Position numbers and translations under genes: made by a program. The notes below the pieces were generated by a model. That model saw nothing but the letters and a program-made list of their open reading frames with translations, made no database searches and was not told the DNA's origin. A stretch of 64,000 nt of DNA from contig NZ_QTPO01000001.1 of the NCBI RefSeq assembly GCF_003853645.1, forward strand, positions 124,001 through 188,000, given 5' to 3'. This stretch comes from Burkholderia sp. Bp9143. Its GTDB lineage: Bacteria; Pseudomonadota; Gammaproteobacteria; Burkholderiales; Burkholderiaceae. Shown piece by piece: positions 8,438 to 14,974 of this stretch. Within the stretch, counting starts at the first letter, position 1. Each line of letters starts with the position of its first letter.

Positions 8438-8478
8438 CGGCGTAGGTTTCTGTGGCGTTGTACAGAAAACCTACGCCG
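8438..8478. repeat. Long inverted repeat beside the integrase relic
   Basis: The arms CGGCGTAGGTTTCTGT (8438-8453) and ACAGAAAACCTACGCCG (8462-8478) are inverted copies with one bulged base, separated by an 8-base loop. It lies just before the integrase remnant. It could be an operator, a leader hairpin or part of a former recombination site; sequence alone does not decide. Confidence 0.6.
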
Positions 8479-8486
8479 AGGGAAGA

Positions 8487-8891
8487 ATGCGCTTTGATGC
8501 ACGCGTCTACAAGTCGCCGGTCGACGGCCGCATGCGACAAGTGAAGCTCGGCGAGTGGCCCGCGATGGCTTTTGCTGCTGCAATCTCCGCTTGGGAAAGG
8601 AATCGGGTTGAGCGTGATTCTGGCGCCGAGCTTTCTTCACTGCGTCGAAAGAGAGAAGTGACGACTCTCGGTCCATTACCAACTGCCTACACCGTCAGGG
8701 AGCTGTGCAGTGACTACATGGAAGGGCATGTAGAAGTAAATCGGAAGACGAAGGGAGCGGTCGAGGTAGCCCGAATATTCAAGGCGATGCTGGGGCCTAT
8801 TGCGAACGCTACCGCAGCGACCGTCACGCGCGCCCAGGCGTTCGATTTCCTCGATTCATATAGATCGCGCCGGTTCTTGCCGCGCGCCTAG
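8487..8891 (+). pseudogene. Phage/island integrase remnant (N-terminal part)
   Basis: The frame reads ARVYKSPVDGRMRQVKLGEW followed by AMAFAAAISAWERNR, the end of the DUF4102 arm-binding domain of tyrosine integrases of the P4/CTX-island type. TVRELCSDYMEGHVE and AFDFLDSYR then correspond to the SAM-like core-binding domain. The first ~30 residues are missing and the frame stops at residue 134. The whole catalytic domain (R...H-x-x-R...Y) is therefore absent. It is a broken integrase left from a mobile element inserted downstream of ribA. Confidence 0.72.
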
Positions 8892-8902
8892 AATCGCAGC
8901 CC

Positions 8903-8926
8903 GCAAATATGGGTAGAGTCGTGGGT
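8903..8926. repeat. Candidate attachment-site repeat, left copy
   Basis: Fourteen bases GCAAATATGGGTAG followed by a partly matching TCGT-GGT are found again at 39143-39166 (21 of 24 positions identical, same orientation). This copy begins 12 bases after the integrase relic stop codon. Position next to an integrase remnant makes an att-site origin plausible, but short identity alone is weak evidence. Confidence 0.4.
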
Positions 8927-9145
8927 AGGAGACCATCGGCGATTGAGGGAGTCTTACCTGGCGGGTCTGTGAGAGAGGTGGTTGGCGTCGGCTGCCTTCC
9001 GCCATTCAAGGCTCCCGGGTATTCCGATGGGTCTCGGTCCGCCGCGGACTCCACGCCCAGGTGCTCGTGCAAGAGCGTGAGCGAATGCCGACCGAGCGTG
9101 AACGGTGAGCGTTTGCGGGAGCTGGCTACGGTCGCCAACCGAACA
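8927..9145. other. Non-coding scar downstream of the integrase relic
   Basis: No gene, RNA or repeat is supported in this ~220-base stretch. Open frames crossing it on both strands have no recognisable domain. It probably is decayed mobile-element DNA. Confidence 0.45.
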
Positions 9146-9180
9146 AAAGGGCGATGCGGATTCCTCTCGCATCGCCCTTT
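9146..9180 (-). terminator. Strong hairpin terminator at the 3' end of the propeller gene
   Basis: A perfect 13-bp stem, AAAGGGCGATGCG with CGCATCGCCCTTT, has a 9-base loop. Read on the minus strand the right arm ends CCCTTTTG. It lies 70 bases beyond the stop of the minus-strand beta-propeller gene and may also act on the plus strand. Confidence 0.78.
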
Positions 9181-9251
9181 CTGACATCCTCCCGGCGTCG
9201 TGGCGAAGTGGATACGTCCCGATTCGCCACGACGCGCAACGCGGCCAACTG

Positions 9252-10352
9252 TTACTTCCCGGCTAGCGTCTTCACGCCGCCCGGCAGCACATCGAAGCGC
9301 AGCAACTGCCCGCCTGAACCCGCGTCACCCGGTGAGACTGCCACATAGAGGCGCTTGCGGGCAGCCACCAGGATCGCCGTCTTGGCACCCTTCGCAGTCG
9401 GCACGCGCGCGATTTCCTCGTAGTGGTCCGCATCCTTCTGCTGGATCACGCCCAGGTAATCGTCGCCCGCCAGGTAGATGCGACGGTTCACCGCGTCGAA
9501 GATCACCTCGTTCGTGCGCTGTGGCGCATCGAACGACGCCAGCGTCTTGCCGTTGGCCGCATCGAGCACCAGCAGCTTGAACGGCTTGCGTGTACCGACG
9601 AACAGACGTTGATGCGCCTCGTCATACGCGATCGGCGCGTTCAGCTCCGCACCCTCGATCGGCCAGCGGGCGATCACGTTGCGCGTTGCCTTGTCGACGA
9701 CGGCCAGCGTGCTCTTGCCGGTCACGTTGACGAACAGGCGGTGGCCGTGCTGCTCGGCCGCCATCGCCTCGGTGAAATCGGTGTCGAACGTCATGTCGCC
9801 GACGCGGCGCCCGGTGCGCGGATCGACTTCCGATACGATCGTCTGCTGCATCTTCGGCTCCGCGTTCTTGCCGCCGGTGACGATGTACATGTGGCGGCGC
9901 GACGGATCGTAGCGCATCGAATCCGCCCCGATGGTGAGCGGGATCGAGCCCGTGATGCGATAGCTCGCGGCATCGACGATGCGAGTCATCCCGGCGCCGC
10001 TGTCGGTGACGATCAACCGGTTCAGGTCGGGCAGGTACAGGATCGCGTGCGGCTGGTCGAAGCCCTTGACCGTACGCAGGTGCTTGCCGGTGGCGAGGTC
10101 GAACACTTCAAGCGTGCCGCCGTCCTCGCCGGCGAGGAACAGTCGCCCGCCGGCAATGTCGGCGGCGAAGTGGTCGAAATCGCCCTTGTAGTCCGGCAGC
10201 GCGGTGCTGCCGACCAGCCGCAACGGCGCACCGGCCACGCCGGCGGCGTCAGCCGCGGATGTCGCCGCATGGGCGGCCGGCGAGACCGTCGCGCAGAGGG
10301 CCGCGGCCGCGAGCATGGTCAGCGACGCGATCGCGGAAATTCGCAAACGCAT
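9252..10352 (-). CDS. Periplasmic YncE-like beta-propeller (YVTN/NHL-type) protein
   Basis: The 366-residue protein has a signal peptide (MRLRISAIASLTMLAAAAL..., cleavage near AHA-ATS, residue 32). It is then built of repeated four-stranded blades: GGRLFLAGEDGGTLEVFDLA, RLIVTDSGAGMTRIVDA, RHMYIVTGGKNAE, HRLFVNVTGKSTLAVVD, QRLFVGTRKPFKLLVLDA, RRIYLAGDDYLGVIQQ and KRLYVAVSPGDAG. This is a seven-bladed propeller like E. coli YncE, which sits next to the TonB receptor YncD. The start has GGAGGCTGAAC directly upstream. It is the last gene of the minus-strand half of the HPEL/PstS locus, so a ligand-binding or scaffold role in that system is inferred; no catalytic residues are obvious. Confidence 0.85.
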   Translation of the reverse strand: MRLRISAIASLTMLAAAALCATVSPAAHAATSAADAAGVAGAPLRLVGSTALPDYKGDFDHFAADIAGGRLFLAGEDGGTLEVFDLATGKHLRTVKGFDQPHAILYLPDLNRLIVTDSGAGMTRIVDAASYRITGSIPLTIGADSMRYDPSRRHMYIVTGGKNAEPKMQQTIVSEVDPRTGRRVGDMTFDTDFTEAMAAEQHGHRLFVNVTGKSTLAVVDKATRNVIARWPIEGAELNAPIAYDEAHQRLFVGTRKPFKLLVLDAANGKTLASFDAPQRTNEVIFDAVNRRIYLAGDDYLGVIQQKDADHYEEIARVPTAKGAKTAILVAARKRLYVAVSPGDAGSGGQLLRFDVLPGGVKTLAGK

Positions 10353-10386
10353 GTTCAGCCTCCTGAACAGGGATGGATCGGTGAGG

Positions 10387-10422
10387 GAAGCGTCCGTCCC
10401 GCCACGCGGGAAAGGACGCTTC
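10387..10422 (-). terminator. Intercistronic hairpin between HPEL protein and propeller genes
   Basis: The outer stem GAAGCGTCC/GGACGCTTC and an inner stem CCCGC/GCGGG form one long hairpin in the 97-base gap. No U-tract follows in the minus direction, so partial termination or mRNA stabilisation is more likely than full termination. Confidence 0.55.
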
Positions 10423-10449
10423 GCAAGCTGACGGCGGACCGCGTGTCGC

Positions 10450-10980
10450 TCACTTTGCCGGCTCGAACAACGCGCCGTAGGTCGGAATCTGCTTCTCCAG
10501 CGCATCGCGCAGCGCCGTCGACGCGAGGAAGAAGGCCTTCTCGCCCTTCGCATTCGCACCGTCGTTCTTGTAGGCGAGCACGATCTCGCCGACGTTCTGG
10601 CCGCTCGCGTCGCGCAGCGGCAGCATCATCACGAACTTCTTGACGGTGTCGTTCGGACGGTGCCAGCGTGGGTCGACGATCGTGATGCCCTTCTTCGAAA
10701 TGTCGATGTCGTCCGGATCGTCGGCATTGCCGATGCGGTCGAGATAGGAGCCCGCGAACATCGTGTAGGCGTCGGTCATGCCCGGCGGAACGCCGTGGAA
10801 CGTCACGCTGAGCAGCTCGGGATGCTGGCTCATGATCTGTTCGGACAGCTTCTGCGCGAAGATCTTCGTCGTCGGCGGCGTCCAGTTGCGCGGGTGCGGT
10901 GCGGGGTCGGCGGCGTACAGCACGGATGCCGACATCACGCCGAGCGTCGCGGCGATCAAGGTCTTGGTCAGGGTCTTCAT
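10450..10980 (-). CDS. Secreted single 'HPEL domain' (Cache/PDC-like) protein
   Basis: This 176-residue exported protein has a signal peptide of about 23 residues (cleavage near LYA-ADP). One ~120-residue domain follows, which I do not recognise as a named family. Its hallmarks are QHPELLSVTFHGVPPG, then YLDRIGNADDPDDIDI, then PLRDASGQNVGEIVL, and a C-terminal helix ending ALFEPAK. The same pattern occurs in the protein at 12895-13365 and twice in the TonB receptor at 25059-27962. The alternating strands with a central DASG hairpin resemble periplasmic Cache/PDC sensor domains, but this is inference. AGGAGACAC lies directly before the start. It probably binds a small ligand in the periplasm. 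Confidence 0.72.
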   Translation of the reverse strand: MKTLTKTLIAATLGVMSASVLYAADPAPHPRNWTPPTTKIFAQKLSEQIMSQHPELLSVTFHGVPPGMTDAYTMFAGSYLDRIGNADDPDDIDISKKGITIVDPRWHRPNDTVKKFVMMLPLRDASGQNVGEIVLAYKNDGANAKGEKAFFLASTALRDALEKQIPTYGALFEPAK

Positions 10981-11044
10981 GTGTCTCCTCTCTTGGCCCG
11001 GCGGGCGTTGTCGAAGCAGGTGAAATCGAGTGTAGGGGCGTCAC

Positions 11045-11071
11045 CTTGAACGAGCGTTAACGCGATCTGAA
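11045..11071 (-). promoter_or_regulatory. Degenerate 11-bp repeat array upstream of HPEL gene 10450
   Basis: On the minus strand a TTCAG (complement of 11067-11071) is followed at 11-bp steps by TTAAC and a TTCAA-like element. This resembles the cleaner arrays at 12829, 14773, 14840 and 22769, but only the first unit is exact. It lies about 65-90 bases before the start of the gene at 10980. Confidence 0.4.
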
Positions 11072-11078
11072 TGCAAAT

Positions 11079-11276
11079 TCAGCTTGAGGGAACGGACGGC
11101 TTTTGCGGCGCATCCGCTGAAACGGACGACACGGACGAAACACGCGGAGCCGGTCGTGCGTCGGTTCCAGTCGCCGCGCACGCGGAATGAAGCGCCATGA
11201 ACAGCGACAGCACGCCCGCCGTGCAAAGCACGATGCCGACCCAATCGTGGCGGCCTGTCTTCGTGGACCACGTCAT
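11079..11276 (-). CDS. Small single-pass membrane protein, unknown function
   Basis: A 65-residue frame starts with GAGG seven bases upstream. The N-terminus MTWSTKTGRHDW is followed by one hydrophobic segment (VGIVLCTAGVLSLFMALHSA) and a serine/proline-rich tail (RVSSVSSVSADAPQKPSVPSS). It could be an inner-membrane protein with a soluble tail or a poorly cleaved signal peptide (ACA-AT). It is minus-strand, between the PstS-like gene at 11553 and the HPEL gene at 10450, in line with their direction. No homologous family is recognised. The gene call rests on the ribosome site and the clean membrane segment, so it is uncertain. Confidence 0.42.
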   Translation of the reverse strand: MTWSTKTGRHDWVGIVLCTAGVLSLFMALHSACAATGTDARPAPRVSSVSSVSADAPQKPSVPSS

Positions 11277-11508
11277 CGAAACCTCGCTGAAGCAGCTTGA
11301 ATGGAGGGAATCCGGTGCGCCGGCGGCAGGGAGAGGCCATGCGACGATCGGCGCGCATGGCGGAGGACGTTGCGCCGATGGCGGCGTGCGTATCCCGCAG
11401 TGGCCGAGCATCGCGCCGCGACGAACCGGGCGAGGTGCTCGCCACGCCGTTTGCCTCGACGCGTCGGATGCGGCAACCGACCCGGCTTCACTACACAAGG
11501 ACAAGGAC
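11277..11508. other. Spacer with no supported gene
   Basis: Open frames cross this stretch on both strands but none has a start with a ribosome site, a domain or a membrane segment. It separates the PstS-like gene terminator from the small membrane gene and probably contains the latter's promoter. Confidence 0.4.
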
Positions 11509-11546
11509 GACGCGGGCGGTGCAATCAGCCGATGCCCGCCCGCGTC
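11509..11546 (-). terminator. Hairpin at the 3' end of the PstS-like gene
   Basis: A perfect 11-bp stem, GACGCGGGCGG (11509-11519) with CCGCCCGCGTC (11536-11546), starts 7 bases after the stop of the minus-strand gene at 11553. The following minus-strand bases (CTTGTCCTTGTG) are moderately U-rich, so a terminator is likely. Confidence 0.65.
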
Positions 11547-11552
11547 ACGCGA

Positions 11553-12653
11553 TCAATCCGCGCTGTCGAGCTTTGCCAGTTCCTCTTTCACGACCGTCGG
11601 CGTCAGCGGGATATAGACGCCTTCCTTCGCGACCACATCCTGTCCCTGGCGGCTCAGCACCAGCTTCAGGAATTCCTTGATCTTCGGTTGAAGCGGCTCG
11701 CCCGGTTTCTTGTTGACGAAGATGTACACGTAGCGCGACAGCGGATACTTGTGCGAGTACACGTTCTGCAGCGTCGGCGCGAGGTACGGCCCGCCGTCGC
11801 CGGCCGCGAGCGGCACGACCTTCACGTTGGGCGTGACGTTCGCGAGCAGCGCGTAGGTGAGGCCGCCCGGATGCGAGGCCATGTCCTCGGCGGCCACGGT
11901 GAACGCGTGCGTGAAGCCCTTGCCCTTGACGAACTGGATGTTGTCCTTGTATTCGCCGCCTTCCAGCAGGTTCAGCTTCAGGAAGTACTCGATGCCGTTG
12001 ACCGGTTTCAGCCCATAGAGGTGGATCGGCCGGTCGGCCCATTCGCCGCCGAGGCCGAGGTCGCCCCAGGTGTTGATATCGGCGTGGCCGCGATTGCGCG
12101 TCTTCGAGTAGATCGCGTCGAGCTGCGCCATCGTCAGGCCCTTGATCGGGTTGTCCTTGTCGACCAGAATCACCGACGTCGCTGTCTTGCCGAGCGAGCC
12201 GACACTGCCGGTGGCCACGCGAATCGCGAGGGGCTTGTAGCCGTACTTGTCGACGAACGCCTTTTCCTCGGCGGGCAGCAGTTCACGTCCGACCGGCGCA
12301 AGGTCCGCCGTGTTGTTGGTGAGCGCCGGGCCGCCGGCACCGGAAGCCTTCGCTTCCATCGTGACGCTCAGGCGCGGATACGCCTTGCGATACGCCTTGA
12401 TCCAGCCGAGCGTGATTTCGTCCATCACGTCCGCGCCGACGAGACGCAGTTCCTCCTCCGGCACCGACTGGACCTCGCCCGGGTGCCAGGCCGGAATCGA
12501 CGGATCGACTTTCAGATGGTGCTCCACCGCCGCGTATTTCAATGCGAATGCGGGCGGCGACGTCAGTGCGCCCAGCATTCCCAGGCCGATCATCGCCGCG
12601 GCCGATGCCGCCGCCGTCCTGCGCAACCCGCTGATCTTCTGCGTCTGTTTCAT
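11553..12653 (-). CDS. PstS-like periplasmic substrate-binding protein (PBP-like)
   Basis: The 366-residue protein has a signal peptide to about residue 37 (cleavage near AFA-LKY) and then a type II periplasmic binding fold of the PstS/PBP_like_2 group. The loops that hold an anion in PstS correspond to LRLVGADVMDEI (about 70), EAKASGAGGPALTNNTADLA and PVGREL. VILVDKDNPIKGLTMAQLDAIYS and TWGDLGLGGEWADRPIHLYG are hallmark hinge and domain-II segments. No Pst permease is nearby, so it may present ligand to a receptor or sensor instead. The start has AGGAGACACTC. It is one of three paralogues in this locus (13445, 14975). True phosphate specificity is not shown. Confidence 0.85.
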   Translation of the reverse strand: MKQTQKISGLRRTAAASAAAMIGLGMLGALTSPPAFALKYAAVEHHLKVDPSIPAWHPGEVQSVPEEELRLVGADVMDEITLGWIKAYRKAYPRLSVTMEAKASGAGGPALTNNTADLAPVGRELLPAEEKAFVDKYGYKPLAIRVATGSVGSLGKTATSVILVDKDNPIKGLTMAQLDAIYSKTRNRGHADINTWGDLGLGGEWADRPIHLYGLKPVNGIEYFLKLNLLEGGEYKDNIQFVKGKGFTHAFTVAAEDMASHPGGLTYALLANVTPNVKVVPLAAGDGGPYLAPTLQNVYSHKYPLSRYVYIFVNKKPGEPLQPKIKEFLKLVLSRQGQDVVAKEGVYIPLTPTVVKEELAKLDSAD

Positions 12654-12828
12654 GAGTGTCTCCTGATTGAACCGATTGCCAAGTTGGTTTCGTGAAGTCG
12701 CCCTCTGCGAGGCGATGAGATGTGTTGCGTATCCGGCGTGCGCGGATCGGGCCGGCCTGTCGTCGGCGGTGCCGTCGCGCTGCGTGTGCGACGGGGCTTC
12801 CGCCTTGTCATGATGGTGGGCCACGAAG

Positions 12829-12866
12829 CTGAACGCGACCTGAAGCTTTCCTGAATGAAATTTCAG
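12829..12866 (-). promoter_or_regulatory. Triple 11-bp direct-repeat operator
   Basis: CTGAA occurs at 12829, 12840 and 12851, exactly 11 bp apart (TTCAG on the coding strand of the gene at 12653), and an inverted TTTCAGG follows at 12861. Direct repeats at one helical turn are the classical footprint of OmpR/PhoB-family dimers. It lies about 180-200 bases before the PstS-like gene start, inside the gap after the HPEL gene. Confidence 0.7.
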
Positions 12867-12894
12867 GCGAGCGGCAAGCGGCGCGCGGCGCACG

Positions 12895-13365
12895 TCAACG
12901 CGCCGGCTGGAACAGCGCGGCCAGCGATGGCGTGCGCGCGGCGAGCTCGTCGCGTACCTGCTCGGCGCGCTGCATGATCGCGGCACGATCGCTGCCCGGC
13001 GTGTAATGGAACGTCGAGCCGATGACGCCGATGGTCTTGCCGCCCGAGTCGTGCATCGGCAGCTCGACCGACAGGTCGCCCGTCTTCGTCGGCTCGACGC
13101 GCGGCTGCCCGCTGTCGAGTACGGCGAGGTCGTCGGCGTCGGCCGGCTTGCCGATCCGGCCGATGTTCGACGCGATGATCACGTTCTCGCCACCGGCCGG
13201 CGGCGTGACGTGCAGCGCAAGAATGGTCAGTTCGGGATGCGCGGACAACGTGGTGTCGACGAGTTGCTGCGCGTAGGGCGCGGCCGGCGCGCCGGCGTGC
13301 GCCAGCGATGCGGACGCGAGCAGCAGCGCGGCCGCAGCGGCAGCGGCTCTGGGAGAGCGGTGCAT
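12895..13365 (-). CDS. Secreted single 'HPEL domain' protein (second copy)
   Basis: This 156-residue exported protein has a signal peptide of about 24 residues (cleavage SLAHA-GAP) and one HPEL domain. The motifs are YAQQLVDTTLSAHPELTILA, then IIASNIGRIGKPADADDLAV, then ELPMHDSGGKTIGVIG and the terminal helix AAIMQRAEQVRDELAA ending AALFQPAR. The stretch IIASNIGRIGKPADADD is identical to one in the second N-terminal domain of the TonB receptor at 25059, so the two diverged recently by duplication. It follows a PstS-like gene by 79 bases with a hairpin between, suggesting one transcript. Its function is unknown; periplasmic ligand sensing or delivery is inferred. Confidence 0.74.
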   Translation of the reverse strand: MHRSPRAAAAAAALLLASASLAHAGAPAAPYAQQLVDTTLSAHPELTILALHVTPPAGGENVIIASNIGRIGKPADADDLAVLDSGQPRVEPTKTGDLSVELPMHDSGGKTIGVIGSTFHYTPGSDRAAIMQRAEQVRDELAARTPSLAALFQPAR

Positions 13366-13383
13366 GTGAAGACTCCTGGAGAC

Positions 13384-13413
13384 GGCGCCGCCCGGCAGGA
13401 CGGGGGCGGCGCC
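13384..13413 (-). terminator. Intercistronic hairpin between PstS-like and HPEL genes
   Basis: A perfect 10-bp stem, GGCGCCGCCC with GGGCGGCGCC, has a 10-base loop in the 79-base gap. No U-tract follows. It is more likely a partial terminator or mRNA stability element that lowers expression of the downstream HPEL gene relative to the binding protein. Confidence 0.55.
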
Positions 13414-13444
13414 GGATAGGGGGCTGGAGAGGGGCGCTGCCGCG

Positions 13445-14650
13445 TCAGTTGGCGAGCAACGCGCGAGCGCTTTCGGCCTGCCGTGCGCGCAGCGGCACGT
13501 ACATCGCGTGATCGAGCACCGCTTGCTGCCCCTGCTTGCTCAGCACATAGCGCAGGAACTCGGCGATCGCCGGATTGAGCGGCTTGCCGGGCGCCTTGTT
13601 GGTGTTGAAGTAGATGAGGCGGCTCAGCGGGTAGGTCGCCAGCGCGACGTTCTCGTACGTCGGCGCCGTGAACGGGCCGCTGTCCGATTCGCCGAGCGGC
13701 AGCATCTTCACCGGCGCGTCGATATACGCGATCCCCGAGAAGCCGATGCCGTAGCGATCGTCGGCGACATCCTTCGCGAGCGGGAACACCAGCTTGTCGT
13801 AGTGGATGTCGTCGCGCCACTCGCCGCGCTTTCCGTCGGCGCTCAGCACGCGCTGCCGGACGAATTCCTCGAAGCCGTTCCACGGTTTGATCGCATAGAC
13901 ATGCACCGGCTTGTCTGCCCATTCGCCGGTCAGCCCGAGGTCGCCCCAGGTCTGGATCGGCTTGCCGCCGCGCAGGTGCGTGCGCGAGTAGAGCGCGTCG
14001 ATCTGCGCGTAGCTCAGCTTTTCGATCGGGTTGTCCTTGTTGACGAAGAAGCCGATCGCGTCGAGGAAGCCGAAATGCCGGTACGAGCCGCCCGAAATCG
14101 GCACGCTGAGCGGGTTGTAGCCGAACTTGGCCTTGAAGTCGGTGACGTCGTCCGGCTTCAGTTCGCGTGACACGAACACGAAGTCGAGCTTCTCCTTGAC
14201 CAGTTCCTTCGCGCCGAGGCTGCCCGCATACGGCGGGGAAATGTGGATGTCGACGTTCGGGTAGTACTTCCTGAAGCCTTCGATCCAGCGGTTGACGAGC
14301 GATGGGAGCACGTCGGATGCGGCGCCCGCGAACGTGCCGGACAGCTTGAGGTCGGTGCGCGGCCGGAAGTCCGGCAGCGCGGCGTCGAGCCGCGGCTGCA
14401 GGATCTCCGGCTCGAGCAGCGCGCGGCCGACCTTCATGCCTTCGTCGGCCTGCTCCTTGGTCTGCGGTGTCGCCGTCTTCAGCGCGGGCACGACCCACTC
14501 GACCATCGGCGTGTCAGCCGCCGCGGCACCCGTCATCCAGGATGCCGAGACGGATGCAACAGCCGTGGCAGCCGCGGAAACGGCCAGTCGACGCAGGCGG
14601 CCGGACGACGCAAGCCGGCCGGTCGCGGAACGGGGTTCGATTCGATTCAC
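13445..14650 (-). CDS. PstS-like periplasmic substrate-binding protein with N-terminal extension
   Basis: The 401-residue product has an arginine-rich signal sequence (cleavage around residue 46, GAAAA-DTP) and then ~50 extra residues before the binding fold. The fold shows LKLSGTFAGAASDVLPSLV, PYAGSLGAKELVKEKLDFVF, VSRELKPDD, then GFFVNKDNPIEKLSYAQIDA and TWGDLGLTGEWADKPVHVYA. The extension contains LDAALPDFRP, nearly the same as the linker LDAALPDYRP in the double-domain protein at 14975, so it may be the stump of a lost N-terminal half-domain. The GGAGGAGACAACACG leader precedes the start. It is divergent from the gene at 14975, with an 11-bp repeat array on each side. Confidence 0.84.
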   Translation of the reverse strand: MNRIEPRSATGRLASSGRLRRLAVSAAATAVASVSASWMTGAAAADTPMVEWVVPALKTATPQTKEQADEGMKVGRALLEPEILQPRLDAALPDFRPRTDLKLSGTFAGAASDVLPSLVNRWIEGFRKYYPNVDIHISPPYAGSLGAKELVKEKLDFVFVSRELKPDDVTDFKAKFGYNPLSVPISGGSYRHFGFLDAIGFFVNKDNPIEKLSYAQIDALYSRTHLRGGKPIQTWGDLGLTGEWADKPVHVYAIKPWNGFEEFVRQRVLSADGKRGEWRDDIHYDKLVFPLAKDVADDRYGIGFSGIAYIDAPVKMLPLGESDSGPFTAPTYENVALATYPLSRLIYFNTNKAPGKPLNPAIAEFLRYVLSKQGQQAVLDHAMYVPLRARQAESARALLAN

Positions 14651-14772
14651 GTGTTGTCTCCTCCTTTATTGAAGCAAGCCGTGTACGGCTACCGCGCTAT
14701 TGTGCGGCCGGCCCGGACTGCGGAAAACCGGGGTACGTGCCGATGCGTTGGGTCCAACGATAGTGTCGCCGG

Positions 14773-14799
14773 ATGAACGCAGTCTGAAGACATCCTGAA
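14773..14799 (-). promoter_or_regulatory. Triple 11-bp direct-repeat operator (minus-strand side)
   Basis: ATGAA, CTGAA and CTGAA start at 14773, 14784 and 14795, exactly 11 bp apart. Read toward the minus-strand PstS-like gene they are TTCAG, TTCAG, TTCAT. The array lies about 125-150 bases before that gene's start at 14650. Confidence 0.72.
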
Positions 14800-14839
14800 A
14801 ATCCGTTCATGCAATGTCCGCGCCGAGGATGAACGAATA

Positions 14840-14866
14840 TTCAGCATCGGTTCAGGTTCGCTTCAC
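14840..14866 (+). promoter_or_regulatory. Triple 11-bp direct-repeat operator (plus-strand side)
   Basis: TTCAG, TTCAG and TTCAC start at 14840, 14851 and 14862, exactly 11 bp apart, pointing toward the plus-strand gene at 14975. With the array at 14773-14799 it forms a divergent pair, each array oriented the same way relative to its gene. Confidence 0.72.
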
Positions 14867-14974
14867 CGTCTGCCCGTAACGTTGGGGCGGCTTCTCCCGG
14901 CGCGACGGCGGGGCGGCATTCCCGACCGGAAGCCGGGCCGTTGCGCGATCTCCCACCACAGGCAGGAGACACTC

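Noticed and set aside
8903..8926. Reading the repeat pair as proof of a genomic island
   Set aside because: Only 21 of 24 bases match, the integrase is truncated and lies outside the left copy, and no tRNA or transposase is seen. It is kept as a hypothesis only.
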